Of a stretch of 64,000 nt of DNA, positions 52,400 through 60,087 are shown one piece after another; position 1 is the first letter of the stretch, and the number at the start of each line of letters is the position of its first letter. This DNA comes from Cupriavidus pinatubonensis (GTDB lineage: Bacteria > Pseudomonadota > Gammaproteobacteria > Burkholderiales > Burkholderiaceae). The translations under genes and the position numbers were made by a program. The DNA is taken from assembly GCF_019602855.1 (NCBI RefSeq), contig NZ_CP080766.1, positions 1,550,001 to 1,614,000 on the forward strand, written 5' to 3'. The notes beneath the pieces are model-generated. The model made no database searches and was not told where the DNA came from. It worked only from the letters and a program-made list of their open reading frames with translations.

Positions 52400-53862
52400 A
52401 CGGACTGTCCATGAATACCGTGACGCTGTTCTACCTGGGCGCGTCGGTCTGCTTTATCCAGGCCCTCAAAGGGCTTTCGCACCCGGCTTCGGCCCGCAAG
52501 GGCAATGCCTTCGGCATGATCGGCATGGCGGTGGCGGCACTCACCACGGTGGCGCTGATCCTCAAGCTCAAGAACGAGTTCCTCGCTGCCGGTAGCGGCA
52601 CGACAGCCGGGTCTGGCCTTGCGCTGATCCTGGCTGGCCTGGTCGTCGGCGGCGGCATCGGCGCCTATGTGGCGAAGAAGGTCGAGATGACCAAGATGCC
52701 CGAACTGGTCGCGGCGATGCACTCGCTGATCGGTCTCGCGGCGGTGTGCATTGCGGTGGCCGCGGTGGCGGAACCTTCCGCCTTTGGTATTGCGCCGGCG
52801 GGCTCGCATGAGATTCCGATGGGCAACCGCATCGAACTGTTCATCGGCTGCTTCGTCGGTGCCATCACGTTCTCCGGCTCCGTGATCGCCTTCGGCAAGC
52901 TGGCAGGTCGCTACAAGTTCCGCCTGTTCCAGGGTGCCCCCGTTGTGTTCGCGGGCCAGCACATGCTGAACCTGGCGCTGGCCGTCGCCATGGTCGGCTT
53001 CGGCATTGCGTTCTTCATGACGCAGGAGTGGACGCCGTTCCTCGTCATGCTGGCCATCGCCTTCGTGCTCGGCGTGCTGATCATCATCCCGATCGGCGGC
53101 GCCGACATGCCGGTGGTGGTGTCGATGCTGAACTCGTACTCGGGCTGGGCGGCCGCCGGTATCGGCTTCTCGCTGAACAACCCGATGCTGATCATTGCCG
53201 GTTCGCTGGTGGGTTCGTCCGGTGCCATCCTCTCGTACATCATGTGCAAGGCGATGAACCGTTCGTTCTTCAACGTGATCCTCGGCGGCTTCGGCAGCGA
53301 TGCGGGAGCGAGCGCAGCAGGCGGTTCGCAAGTGCAGCGCAACGTAAAGTCGGGCTCCGCCGATGACGCCTCGTTCCTGATGGGCAATGCCGAGACCGTG
53401 ATCATCGTGCCGGGTTACGGCCTGGCAGTGGCGCGCGCCCAGCACGCACTCAAGGAACTGACCGAAAAGCTGACCGAGAAGGGCGTGACCGTGAAGTACG
53501 CGATCCACCCGGTGGCGGGCCGCATGCCGGGCCACATGAACGTGCTGCTGGCCGAGGCCGAGGTGCCCTACGACCAGGTCTTCGAGATGGAAGACATCAA
53601 CAGCGAGTTCGGCCAGGCCGACGTGGTGCTGGTGCTCGGCGCGAACGACGTGGTGAACCCGTCGGCCAAGACCGATCCGAAGTCACCGATCGCCGGCATG
53701 CCGATCCTGGAGGCGTACAAGGCCAAGACCATCATCGTGAACAAGCGTTCGATGGCGGCCGGCTACGCCGGCCTCGACAACGAGCTGTTCTACATGGACA
53801 AGACCATGATGGTGTTCGGCGACGCCAAGAAGGTGGTCGAGGACATGGTCAAGGCGGCGTAA
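52396..53862 (+). CDS. pntB: Transhydrogenase beta subunit
   Basis: This encodes 488 residues. The N-terminal half is the membrane proton channel (about nine segments; FYLGASVCFIQALKGLSHP, RIELFIGCFVGAITFSGSVIAFGKL). The C-terminal soluble domain binds NADP(H), beginning about residue 310 (ETVIIVPGYGLAVARAQHA, MPGHMNVLLAEAEVPYD, GANDVVNPSAKTDP, VNKRSMAAGYAG). An alternative start is the ATG at 52411. With pntAA and pntAB it would supply NADPH to the surrounding pathway. Confidence 0.96.
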   Translation: MNGLSMNTVTLFYLGASVCFIQALKGLSHPASARKGNAFGMIGMAVAALTTVALILKLKNEFLAAGSGTTAGSGLALILAGLVVGGGIGAYVAKKVEMTKMPELVAAMHSLIGLAAVCIAVAAVAEPSAFGIAPAGSHEIPMGNRIELFIGCFVGAITFSGSVIAFGKLAGRYKFRLFQGAPVVFAGQHMLNLALAVAMVGFGIAFFMTQEWTPFLVMLAIAFVLGVLIIIPIGGADMPVVVSMLNSYSGWAAAGIGFSLNNPMLIIAGSLVGSSGAILSYIMCKAMNRSFFNVILGGFGSDAGASAAGGSQVQRNVKSGSADDASFLMGNAETVIIVPGYGLAVARAQHALKELTEKLTEKGVTVKYAIHPVAGRMPGHMNVLLAEAEVPYDQVFEMEDINSEFGQADVVLVLGANDVVNPSAKTDPKSPIAGMPILEAYKAKTIIVNKRSMAAGYAGLDNELFYMDKTMMVFGDAKKVVEDMVKAA

Positions 53863-53892
53863 GCACTACGTCATACGGATATCGGAGGAGAC

Positions 53893-54690
53893 ATGGCAAT
53901 GAACCATGAGGACGGACGCAGCCTGAACCCGTTCGCTGATCTGGAGGGCAAGGTGGCGCTGGTCACCGGCGCCTTCGGTGGACTGGGTCTGCATTTCGCG
54001 AAGACCCTGTCGCGCGCCGGCTGCAAGGTGGCATTGGCCGGACGGCGTGTGGGCGAAGGCGAGGCGCTGCTGGCCGAACTGCGCAAGCAGGGTGGACAGG
54101 GTTGCGTGGTCGCGCTCGACGTCAGGGACCCCACCTGGGTCGATTCGGCATTCGAGCGAGCGCAGCAAGAGCTGGGTCCGGTGCAGATCGTCGTCAACAG
54201 CGCCGGCATTGCAACCACCGGCGCGGCCATGGACGTGGACGAGGCGCAGTGGCAAAGCGTGATCGACACCAACCTGAACGGCGCCTGGCGCGTGGCGCAG
54301 CGTGCCGCGCGCATGATGCGCGACACCGACACGCACGGCAGCATCATCAACATCGCGTCGATCCTCGGGCTACGCGTGGCCCAGCAGGTGCCGGCATACA
54401 CCGCAGCCAAAGCGGGCCTGATCCACCTGACGCGCTCGCTCGCGCTGGAGTGGGCGCGCCATGGCATCCGCGTCAATGCGTTGGCGCCGGGTTACTTCGA
54501 GACCGAGATCAACCGCAGCTTTTTCGAGACCGAGAGCGGGCAGGCGCTGATCCGGCGCATCCCGCAGCGCAGGCTCGGTCAGCCGCGGCAGCTCGACGGC
54601 GCGCTGCTGTTACTGGCGTCTGACGCATCCGATTTCATGACCGGCACGGTGCTGCCTGTCGACGGTGGCCATTCCATCAATTCGCTTTAA
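53893..54690 (+). CDS. Short-chain dehydrogenase/reductase (LvaD-like)
   Basis: This encodes 265 residues. Nucleotide motif ALVTGAFGGLGLHFAK (the usual TGxxxGxG) near residue 22. NSAGIA near 100, catalytic Ser in NIASILG and YTAAKAG (Tyr and Lys), then GYFETEIN. It belongs to the FabG-like group that oxidises or reduces 3-hydroxyacyl-CoA or similar. GGAGGAGAC before the ATG. With the next two genes it matches the LvaD-LvaC-LvaA set of Pseudomonas levulinate catabolism; that pathway is an inference. Confidence 0.92.
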   Translation: MAMNHEDGRSLNPFADLEGKVALVTGAFGGLGLHFAKTLSRAGCKVALAGRRVGEGEALLAELRKQGGQGCVVALDVRDPTWVDSAFERAQQELGPVQIVVNSAGIATTGAAMDVDEAQWQSVIDTNLNGAWRVAQRAARMMRDTDTHGSIINIASILGLRVAQQVPAYTAAKAGLIHLTRSLALEWARHGIRVNALAPGYFETEINRSFFETESGQALIRRIPQRRLGQPRQLDGALLLLASDASDFMTGTVLPVDGGHSINSL

Positions 54691-54701
54691 GGCAAGCCTC
54701 C

Positions 54702-55898
54702 ATGTTCACTCCCTGCCCCACCGAACGCAGCAAGGCCATTGCCGACCGCGTCGAGGCCTTCGTGCGCGACGTTGTCGCGCCGTATGAGCGCGATCCCCGC
54801 AACGCCGGCCACGGCCCGACCGAGGACCTGGTCCGCGAACTGCGCGCCAAGGCGCGCGAAGCCGGCGTGATGACGCCGCACATCCTGCCCGACGGCGATC
54901 ACCTGTCTCAGCTGGAGACGGCAGCGGTGCTCAAGCGCTCGGCGTTGTCGCCGCTGGGTCCCGTGGCGGTCAATACGATGGCGCCGGACGAAGGCAATAT
55001 GTATCTGCTTGGCAAGGTCGCCACGGCGGAGCAGAAGCGGCGCTTTCTCGACAAGCTCGTGAGCGGCGACGCGCGTTCGGCGTTCTTCATGACCGAGCCG
55101 GCCGAGGAAGGCGGCGCCGGGTCCGATCCGTCGATGCTGCAGACCATTGCCGTGCAGCAAGGTGACGAGTGGGTCATCAACGGCCGCAAGATGTTTATCA
55201 CCGGAGCGGAAGGCGCGGCGGTGGGCATCGTGATGGCGCGCACGGGCGGCGACGACAAGGTCCAGTCCACCATGTTCCTGGTGGACCTGCCCAACCCGGC
55301 CATCCGCATCGAACGCGTGCTCGACACCATCGACAATTCGATGCCTGGCGGCCATGCGCTGATCGTCATCGACAATCTGCGTGTGCCGGCCAGCCAGGTG
55401 CTTGGCGAAGTCCATGAAGGCTTCCGCTATGCGCAGGTACGGCTGTCCCCGGCGCGGCTGTCGCATTGCATGCGCTGGCACGGGTGCGCCACGCGCGCGA
55501 ACGAGATCGCCACAGCCTACGCGACGCGGCGCAAGGCCTTCGGCAAGCTGCTGATCGACCATGAGGCCGTGGGCTTCATGCTGGCCGAGAACCTGATCGA
55601 CCTGCAGCAGGCGGCGCTGATGATCGACTGGTGCGCGGGCGTGCTCGATAGCGGTGTGCTCGGCACCAACGAAAGCTCGATGGCAAAAGTGGCGGTGTCC
55701 GAGGCGGTGTATCGCGTCGCTGACCGCTGCGTGCAGGTCATGGGCGGTACGGGCGTATCGCGCGATACGATCGTCGAGCAGGTATTCCGCGAAGTGCGCG
55801 CCTTCCGCATCTACGATGGCCCGACTGAAGTTCACAAGTGGTCGCTGGCGAAGATGATCAAGCGCAAGGCCCTGAACGGCGAGGCGAGCCATGGCTGA
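54702..55898 (+). CDS. Acyl-CoA dehydrogenase, ACAD10/11 or LvaC type
   Basis: This encodes 398 residues. FFMTEPAEEGGAGSDPS (~residue 125) replaces the usual LTE motif, and EVHEGFRYAQVRLSPARLSHCMRW is the ACAD10/11-style FAD segment. RRKAFGKLLIDHEAVGFML and VQVMGGTGVSRDTIVEQVFREVR follow. The C-terminal segment is IYDGPTEVHKWSLAK, with Asp where short-chain enzymes have catalytic Glu. In ACAD10/ACAD11 the same dehydrogenase type is fused to a kinase domain that the next gene encodes here as a separate protein. That pairing serves 4-hydroxyacyl-CoA breakdown. Confidence 0.92.
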   Translation: MFTPCPTERSKAIADRVEAFVRDVVAPYERDPRNAGHGPTEDLVRELRAKAREAGVMTPHILPDGDHLSQLETAAVLKRSALSPLGPVAVNTMAPDEGNMYLLGKVATAEQKRRFLDKLVSGDARSAFFMTEPAEEGGAGSDPSMLQTIAVQQGDEWVINGRKMFITGAEGAAVGIVMARTGGDDKVQSTMFLVDLPNPAIRIERVLDTIDNSMPGGHALIVIDNLRVPASQVLGEVHEGFRYAQVRLSPARLSHCMRWHGCATRANEIATAYATRRKAFGKLLIDHEAVGFMLAENLIDLQQAALMIDWCAGVLDSGVLGTNESSMAKVAVSEAVYRVADRCVQVMGGTGVSRDTIVEQVFREVRAFRIYDGPTEVHKWSLAKMIKRKALNGEASHG

Positions 55899-56952
55899 GG
55901 CGCACGATTTCGCCGGCACGGTGCCGGTGCGCGAGCAGCACCGCTTCGACCAGGCGGCGCTGGAGCGGTGGATGGCGCAGCACGTCGAAGGCTACGCCGG
56001 ACCGCTGACGATCGATCAGTTCAAGGGCGGGCAATCCAACCCTACCTATCGCCTGCGCACGCCAGGACACAGCTATGTGCTGCGGCGCAAGCCGCCCGGC
56101 GAACTGCTCAAGGGTGCGCACGCGGTGGAACGCGAAGCGCGCGTGATGGCGGCGCTGGGACAGGCGGGCTTTCCGGTGCCCCGTATCCACGGGCTCTGCA
56201 CCGACGATTCGGTGATCGGCAGCTGGTTCTTCGTCATGGATATGGTCGAAGGGCGCATCTTCTGGGATGCCGGCTTCGCCGACGTGCCGCGCGACGAGCG
56301 TGCCGCGTACATGGATGCGATGAACGCGACACTGGCCAGCCTGCATACGATCGATCCGCAGGCCATCGGGCTCGGTGACTACGGCAAGGCGGGCGGCTAT
56401 GTCGCGCGGCAGGTGGCGCGGTGGTCGAAGCAGTACCTCGACGACGAACTCGCTGGCCGGCATCCGGCGATGGACCGGTTGGTCGAGTGGCTGCCGAAAC
56501 ATCTTCCCGCGAGCGACGACGTTGCCATCACCCACGGCGACTTCCGCGCCGACAACCTGATCTTCCATCCGACCGAGCCGCGCGTGCTGGCGGTGCTGGA
56601 TTGGGAGCTGTCGACGCTCGGCGATCCGCTGGCCGACTTCGCCTACCACGCGATGATGTTCCGCATGCCACCCGATATCCTGGGCGGGATCGCGGGACGA
56701 GACCTGGTGGCGGCAGGCTTGCCGGACGAGGCGGCGTACGTCGCGGCTTATTGCCGCCGCACCGGGCGCGAAGGCATCGCCGACCTGGACTTCTACATCG
56801 CCTTCAACATGTTCCGCTTTGCTGCGATCCTGCACGGCGTGAAGGGCCGTGCTGCACGCGGCACGGCATCCAGTGCCGAGGCGCATGCGATGGGCGAGCG
56901 CTTCGCACGCGTGGCGGACCTGGCGTGGGCGCAGGCGCAGCGCGTGGGCTGA
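55891..56952 (+). CDS. Aminoglycoside-phosphotransferase-like kinase, LvaA/ACAD10 type
   Basis: This encodes 353 residues, overlapping the dehydrogenase by 8 bases. Kinase-like fold: GGQSNPTYRLRTPGHSYVLRRKPPGELLKGAHAVEREARVM (nucleotide lobe with Lys), catalytic loop ITHGDFRADNLIFHP (~205-219, catalytic Asp) and the metal Asp in VLDWELSTLGDPLADFA. It is not a drug-resistance gene: genes of this type next to ACADs (LvaA, ACAD10/11 N-domain) phosphorylate 4-hydroxyacyl-CoA so that it can be rearranged to 3-hydroxyacyl-CoA. No LvaB-like small partner was recognised in the operon. A six-copy hexamer repeat and a terminator follow. Confidence 0.9.
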   Translation: MAEAHDFAGTVPVREQHRFDQAALERWMAQHVEGYAGPLTIDQFKGGQSNPTYRLRTPGHSYVLRRKPPGELLKGAHAVEREARVMAALGQAGFPVPRIHGLCTDDSVIGSWFFVMDMVEGRIFWDAGFADVPRDERAAYMDAMNATLASLHTIDPQAIGLGDYGKAGGYVARQVARWSKQYLDDELAGRHPAMDRLVEWLPKHLPASDDVAITHGDFRADNLIFHPTEPRVLAVLDWELSTLGDPLADFAYHAMMFRMPPDILGGIAGRDLVAAGLPDEAAYVAAYCRRTGREGIADLDFYIAFNMFRFAAILHGVKGRAARGTASSAEAHAMGERFARVADLAWAQAQRVG

Positions 56953-56956
56953 CATT

Positions 56957-56992
56957 GTCGTAGTCGTAGTCGTAGTCGTAGTCGTAGTCGTA
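56957..56992 (+). repeat. Hexanucleotide repeat, (GTCGTA)6
   Basis: Six perfect units of GTCGTA directly after the kinase stop codon (56950-56952), followed by a degenerate seventh (CTCGAA). Confidence 0.92.
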
Positions 56993-57066
56993 CTCGAAGT
57001 CGACCGTCAGGCCAGGCGCAGCTGTCGGCGTAGCCGCCTGTGCCTGCGATCCTTGGATCCTCCTGT

Positions 57067-57105
57067 AAAACCCGGCCCGTTGCCCTCGCAAGGTCCGGGT
57101 TTTTT
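57067..57105 (+). terminator. Rho-independent terminator after the ten-gene unit
   Basis: Twelve-base stem with one mismatch (57067-57078 with 57092-57103), 13-base loop, and TTTTTT at 57100-57105. It lies 115 bases past the last stop of the 48141-56952 unit. Confidence 0.78.
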
Positions 57106-57329
57106 CATGTTGTCCCGTGCATCCCGCCTCGAATGTCGTGCGCCACACAGGCTCCCGCCGCCGCGTCACGGCAACTGTCTGTATGTTCTGTTTATTCGAA
57201 CACGATCGCTGATCCGGGGCCATTGAACCGCAGATTCTCGCTGCCCATACTCCTTCTTACATTGCCGGAGGCGGACGCGTCAGCAGCGACAGCGAAGAAA
57301 AGACGAGCACGAGCCAGCCGCGTCGCACT

Positions 57330-57347
57330 ATGTTCTATGTAGGACAT
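57330..57347. promoter_or_regulatory. Palindrome, candidate operator
   Basis: ATGTTCTA-TG-TAGGACAT, 8-base arms with one mismatch, in the AT-rich region upstream of the last operon. Confidence 0.5.
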
Positions 57348-57381
57348 CTGGATTTCCCTAGAAGAAAGTCATCAGTGCCGG

Positions 57382-57404
57382 ATATATGCTTCAAATACAT
57401 ATAT
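57382..57404. promoter_or_regulatory. Inverted repeat, candidate operator or promoter element
   Basis: ATATATG-N9-CATATAT, perfect 7-base arms, immediately before an AGGAG sequence at 57405-57409. Confidence 0.5.
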
Positions 57405-57423
57405 AGGAGTTGATGAGTTGACC

Positions 57424-57561
57424 ATGCGAATCGAAGTTCCGCGGACGACCTTGCCCGGCTCTTCATTTGCGCGTCCAGGGACGCAGATGGGGGTAGTGCG
57501 CGGCATTGCGGGCTCGCGGGAGGCGGCCTCCTCGGTGATTTCGATTCGCGCCGCCAGCTGA
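57424..57561 (+). CDS. Possible 45-residue leader ORF
   Basis: ATG at 57424 to TGA at 57561, reading MRIEVPRTTLPGSSFARPGT and ending SSVISIRAAS. An AGGAG at 57405-57409 is 14 bases upstream, rather far; a closer ATG at 57413 gives only a two-codon ORF. It may be a leader peptide of the Bug operon, the broken start of a lost gene, or chance. Confidence 0.25.
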   Translation: MRIEVPRTTLPGSSFARPGTQMGVVRGIAGSREAASSVISIRAAS

Positions 57562-57676
57562 CCGCGAAACGGAGAAGCGCTGCACCAAACGATTCGTTGT
57601 GCCGCGACGCCTGCAGGCTCGTTCAGCGGAGCTGCTGGCGTCGTGACTTCATGTCAACTATCAGGAGGTTTGAGAA

Positions 57677-58759
57677 ATGCGTCTGATGACTGGATTTCGC
57701 AGCGTTGCCTGCGTCTTGACGATGCTGTGCGCTGGCGCAGGCATTGCGCATGCGCAAGAATTTGCCGGCCGCCTGGTCAATGTGATTGTCAATTTCCCGG
57801 TGGGGGGCCCCACCGACCTCGAGGGGCGCGTCTTTGCGGAACATCTGCCGCGCTTTCTGAAAGGCACCAGCGCTGTCGTCGTTCGCAACGTCGCCGGCGC
57901 CGGCGGCATGATCGCCGTGAACCAGCTCGGCGACATCTCCGAATCGAATAAGCTCAACATCGGTTTCTTTACCTGGGACCCGATGCAGCAGATCTTGAAG
58001 CATCCGAACTTGCGGGTCCAATTCAACGACCTCAAGTTCATTGCCGGCATGGAGCAGACCAACCTGCTTTACATCCGGCGTGACACCGCTCCGGGCATGG
58101 CCAAGCCTGCCGACATTGCCAAGGTCAATACGTTCCGCGCCGCCGTGCTTTCGAACGGTTCGGACTGGTCGGCGTTGCGCCAGAGTCTGGCCCTTGACCT
58201 GCTGGGCGCCAAGTACCGGATCATCCCTGGCTACAAGGGGACGCGCGAGGCCGAAGTGGCGATGCTCCAGGGCGACATACAGTTGGTCAGTAATTCCTTG
58301 CCCGGCTACAACTCCTTTGCCAGATTGAACTTGGTGGACAAGGGCATCGCGATTCCGCTGTTCCAATACGAGCGCGGCGAAGGCAACCTCAGGCGCAGTC
58401 CCAACCTGCCCGATGTGCCCACCTTCCTGGAGCTGTATCGCGACATCCACGGTGCCAATGCGAACCCGAGCGGGCCGAAGTGGGAAGCGCTCCAGTTCCT
58501 GAACCGGATCTCGCGCACGCCGCGGGTGATCTTCATGCCGCCCAATGCCCCCGACGCTGCCGTCGCTGAACTGCGCAGCGCGGTGGAAAGGATGGCGAAG
58601 GATCCGCAGTTCCTCGCGCAGTACGAAAAGGTGGCGCAGGCGCCGGCACATTTCGTACAGGGTGCCGACGGCGAGCGCGTCATTGTCGAACTGAAAAGGT
58701 TGCCGCCGGAAATGGTGACCTTCTTCAACCAGTACATCGAATCGAATTCATCGCGCTGA
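57677..58759 (+). CDS. Bug/TctC-like periplasmic binding protein, divergent
   Basis: This encodes 360 residues, AGGAGG upstream. Signal peptide SVACVLTMLCAGAGIAHAQ, then the mature domain FAGRLVNVIVNFPVGGPTDLEGRVFAEHLPRFL, VVRNVAGAGGMIAVNQLGD, IPGYKGTREAEVAMLQGDIQLVSN and PDVPTFLELYRDIHG. It is about 30 residues longer than the other Bug proteins here and differs at the ligand loops (FFTWDPMQQILKHPN in place of the usual APDGYTL segment). It heads a beta-oxidation-like operon and probably binds its acid substrate. Confidence 0.88.
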   Translation: MRLMTGFRSVACVLTMLCAGAGIAHAQEFAGRLVNVIVNFPVGGPTDLEGRVFAEHLPRFLKGTSAVVVRNVAGAGGMIAVNQLGDISESNKLNIGFFTWDPMQQILKHPNLRVQFNDLKFIAGMEQTNLLYIRRDTAPGMAKPADIAKVNTFRAAVLSNGSDWSALRQSLALDLLGAKYRIIPGYKGTREAEVAMLQGDIQLVSNSLPGYNSFARLNLVDKGIAIPLFQYERGEGNLRRSPNLPDVPTFLELYRDIHGANANPSGPKWEALQFLNRISRTPRVIFMPPNAPDAAVAELRSAVERMAKDPQFLAQYEKVAQAPAHFVQGADGERVIVELKRLPPEMVTFFNQYIESNSSR

Positions 58760-58839
58760 GCGCTGCCAGCACGGCCAACAGCAGCCGCGTGCACGCATGT
58801 CGCCATGCGCGCACGCAGCGGCACTCAAAGGAAATGGGT

Positions 58840-60012
58840 ATGGACTGCAACGATATGATGAATTTTGCGTTGCCGGAAGAACTGCGCATGCTGAAGGATT
58901 CGCTGCGCCGCTTTGTGAATCAGGAACTCATTCCGGCTGAACTCACCGCACGCAAGGACGACAAGCTGATTCCGGAACTGCGTGCCCGCGTCGAGGCGTT
59001 CGGGCAAGAACTGGGACTCGACAAGTTCGATGTTCCGGTCGAGTACGGCGGGCTGGGCTTCGGCCTGCTCGCCAAGACAATCGTGTGGTCCGAGCTTGCC
59101 CGCACGGTGGCCTTGCCGGTGCGGTCAATCAATCCGTTCGGCGCGACGGTGTACCCCGTGCTCTATGAACTCGACGCTGCGCAGAAGGAGCGCTTTCTCT
59201 TGCCGACATTGCGCGGCGAATTGAAATGGTGTTTTGCCCAGACCGAGCCCGATGCGGGTTCGGACCCCGGCGGCATGAAGACCACCGCCGTGCGCGACGG
59301 CGATCATTACGTGATCAACGGTTTCAAGCGCTTCATCACCGGTGCGGCGGATGCCGATTATGCGCAACTGATGGCCGCGACGGATCGCACAAAAGGCTCG
59401 CACGGCGGGATCTCTGCCTTCATCGTCGACATGAAATCTCCCGGCGTCAAACTGCTGCGTGCGCAGAAGATGCTGGTCGACGACACGCCCTGGGAGATCG
59501 CCTTCGACGATGTCAGAGTGCCGGTCGAAAATCGCATCGGCGCCGAAGGCGAAGGCTTCAGGCACGCACAGAAGGTGCTCACCGTACTTCGCGTGCGTCA
59601 CGGCGCCAGGGCCTGCGGAGTGATGGAGCGCTGTCTCGAACTGGCCGCAAGCTACGCGAAGGAGCGTGTGACCTTCGACAAGCCGCTTGCCGAACGGCAA
59701 GGCGTGCAATGGTTGATCGCCGACTCCTACCTCGAGTGGCACCAGCTCGAACTGATGGTCAGGAACGCAGCGTGGAAACACGATCGCGGCGAGGACATTC
59801 GCACGGAAGCTTACATGGCGAAGAATTTCGGCGACAGCAAATCCTTTGAAGCTGCAGATCGATGCATGCAACTTCACGGCGGTATCGGACTCTCGACCGA
59901 ACTGCCGATCGAGAAGTTCTGGCGTGATCAGCGCAGCATGCTGATCACCGATGGGCCGACCGACGTTCTCAAGGGCGCCATCGCCCGGCATGCCTTGAAT
60001 GTGTTCGGCTGA
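58840..60012 (+). CDS. Acyl-CoA dehydrogenase
   Basis: This encodes 390 residues. The start at ATG 58840 has AAAGGA 7 bases upstream; ATGs at 58834 and 58789 are too close to or before it. CFAQTEPDAGSDPGGMKTTAVRDGDHYVINGFKRFITG (~residue 131) is the FAD/acyl segment, then AEGEGFRHAQKVLTVLRVRHGARACG, ERVTFDKPLAERQGVQWLIAD and MQLHGGIGLSTELPIEKFWRDQRSM. At the C-terminus ITDGPTDVLKGAIA has Asp-Gly in place of Glu-Gly, like the dehydrogenase at 54702. Second gene of the operon, 80 bases after the Bug gene. Confidence 0.9.
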   Translation: MDCNDMMNFALPEELRMLKDSLRRFVNQELIPAELTARKDDKLIPELRARVEAFGQELGLDKFDVPVEYGGLGFGLLAKTIVWSELARTVALPVRSINPFGATVYPVLYELDAAQKERFLLPTLRGELKWCFAQTEPDAGSDPGGMKTTAVRDGDHYVINGFKRFITGAADADYAQLMAATDRTKGSHGGISAFIVDMKSPGVKLLRAQKMLVDDTPWEIAFDDVRVPVENRIGAEGEGFRHAQKVLTVLRVRHGARACGVMERCLELAASYAKERVTFDKPLAERQGVQWLIADSYLEWHQLELMVRNAAWKHDRGEDIRTEAYMAKNFGDSKSFEAADRCMQLHGGIGLSTELPIEKFWRDQRSMLITDGPTDVLKGAIARHALNVFG

Positions 60013-60087
60013 TGACACTGGTCCGCCGAGGCGCATTGCCGGTTCAGGCAATGCGTCGCGACTGAATCTGTTCCTTTTGGAGAACCC

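Larger units (their letters stand above)
57106..57676. other. Regulatory stretch before the last operon
   Basis: About 570 bases with no secure gene. AT content rises between 57180 and 57420. Two palindromes and a 45-codon open frame are listed separately. The rest shows nothing recognisable. Confidence 0.5.

Noticed and set aside
54687..55919. 410-codon open frame on the minus strand
   Set aside because: Antisense shadow of the acyl-CoA dehydrogenase at 54702; the forward gene has full family motifs.
55891..56952. Aminoglycoside resistance gene
   Set aside because: The fold is shared, but the overlap with an ACAD10/11-type dehydrogenase points to acyl-CoA metabolism.
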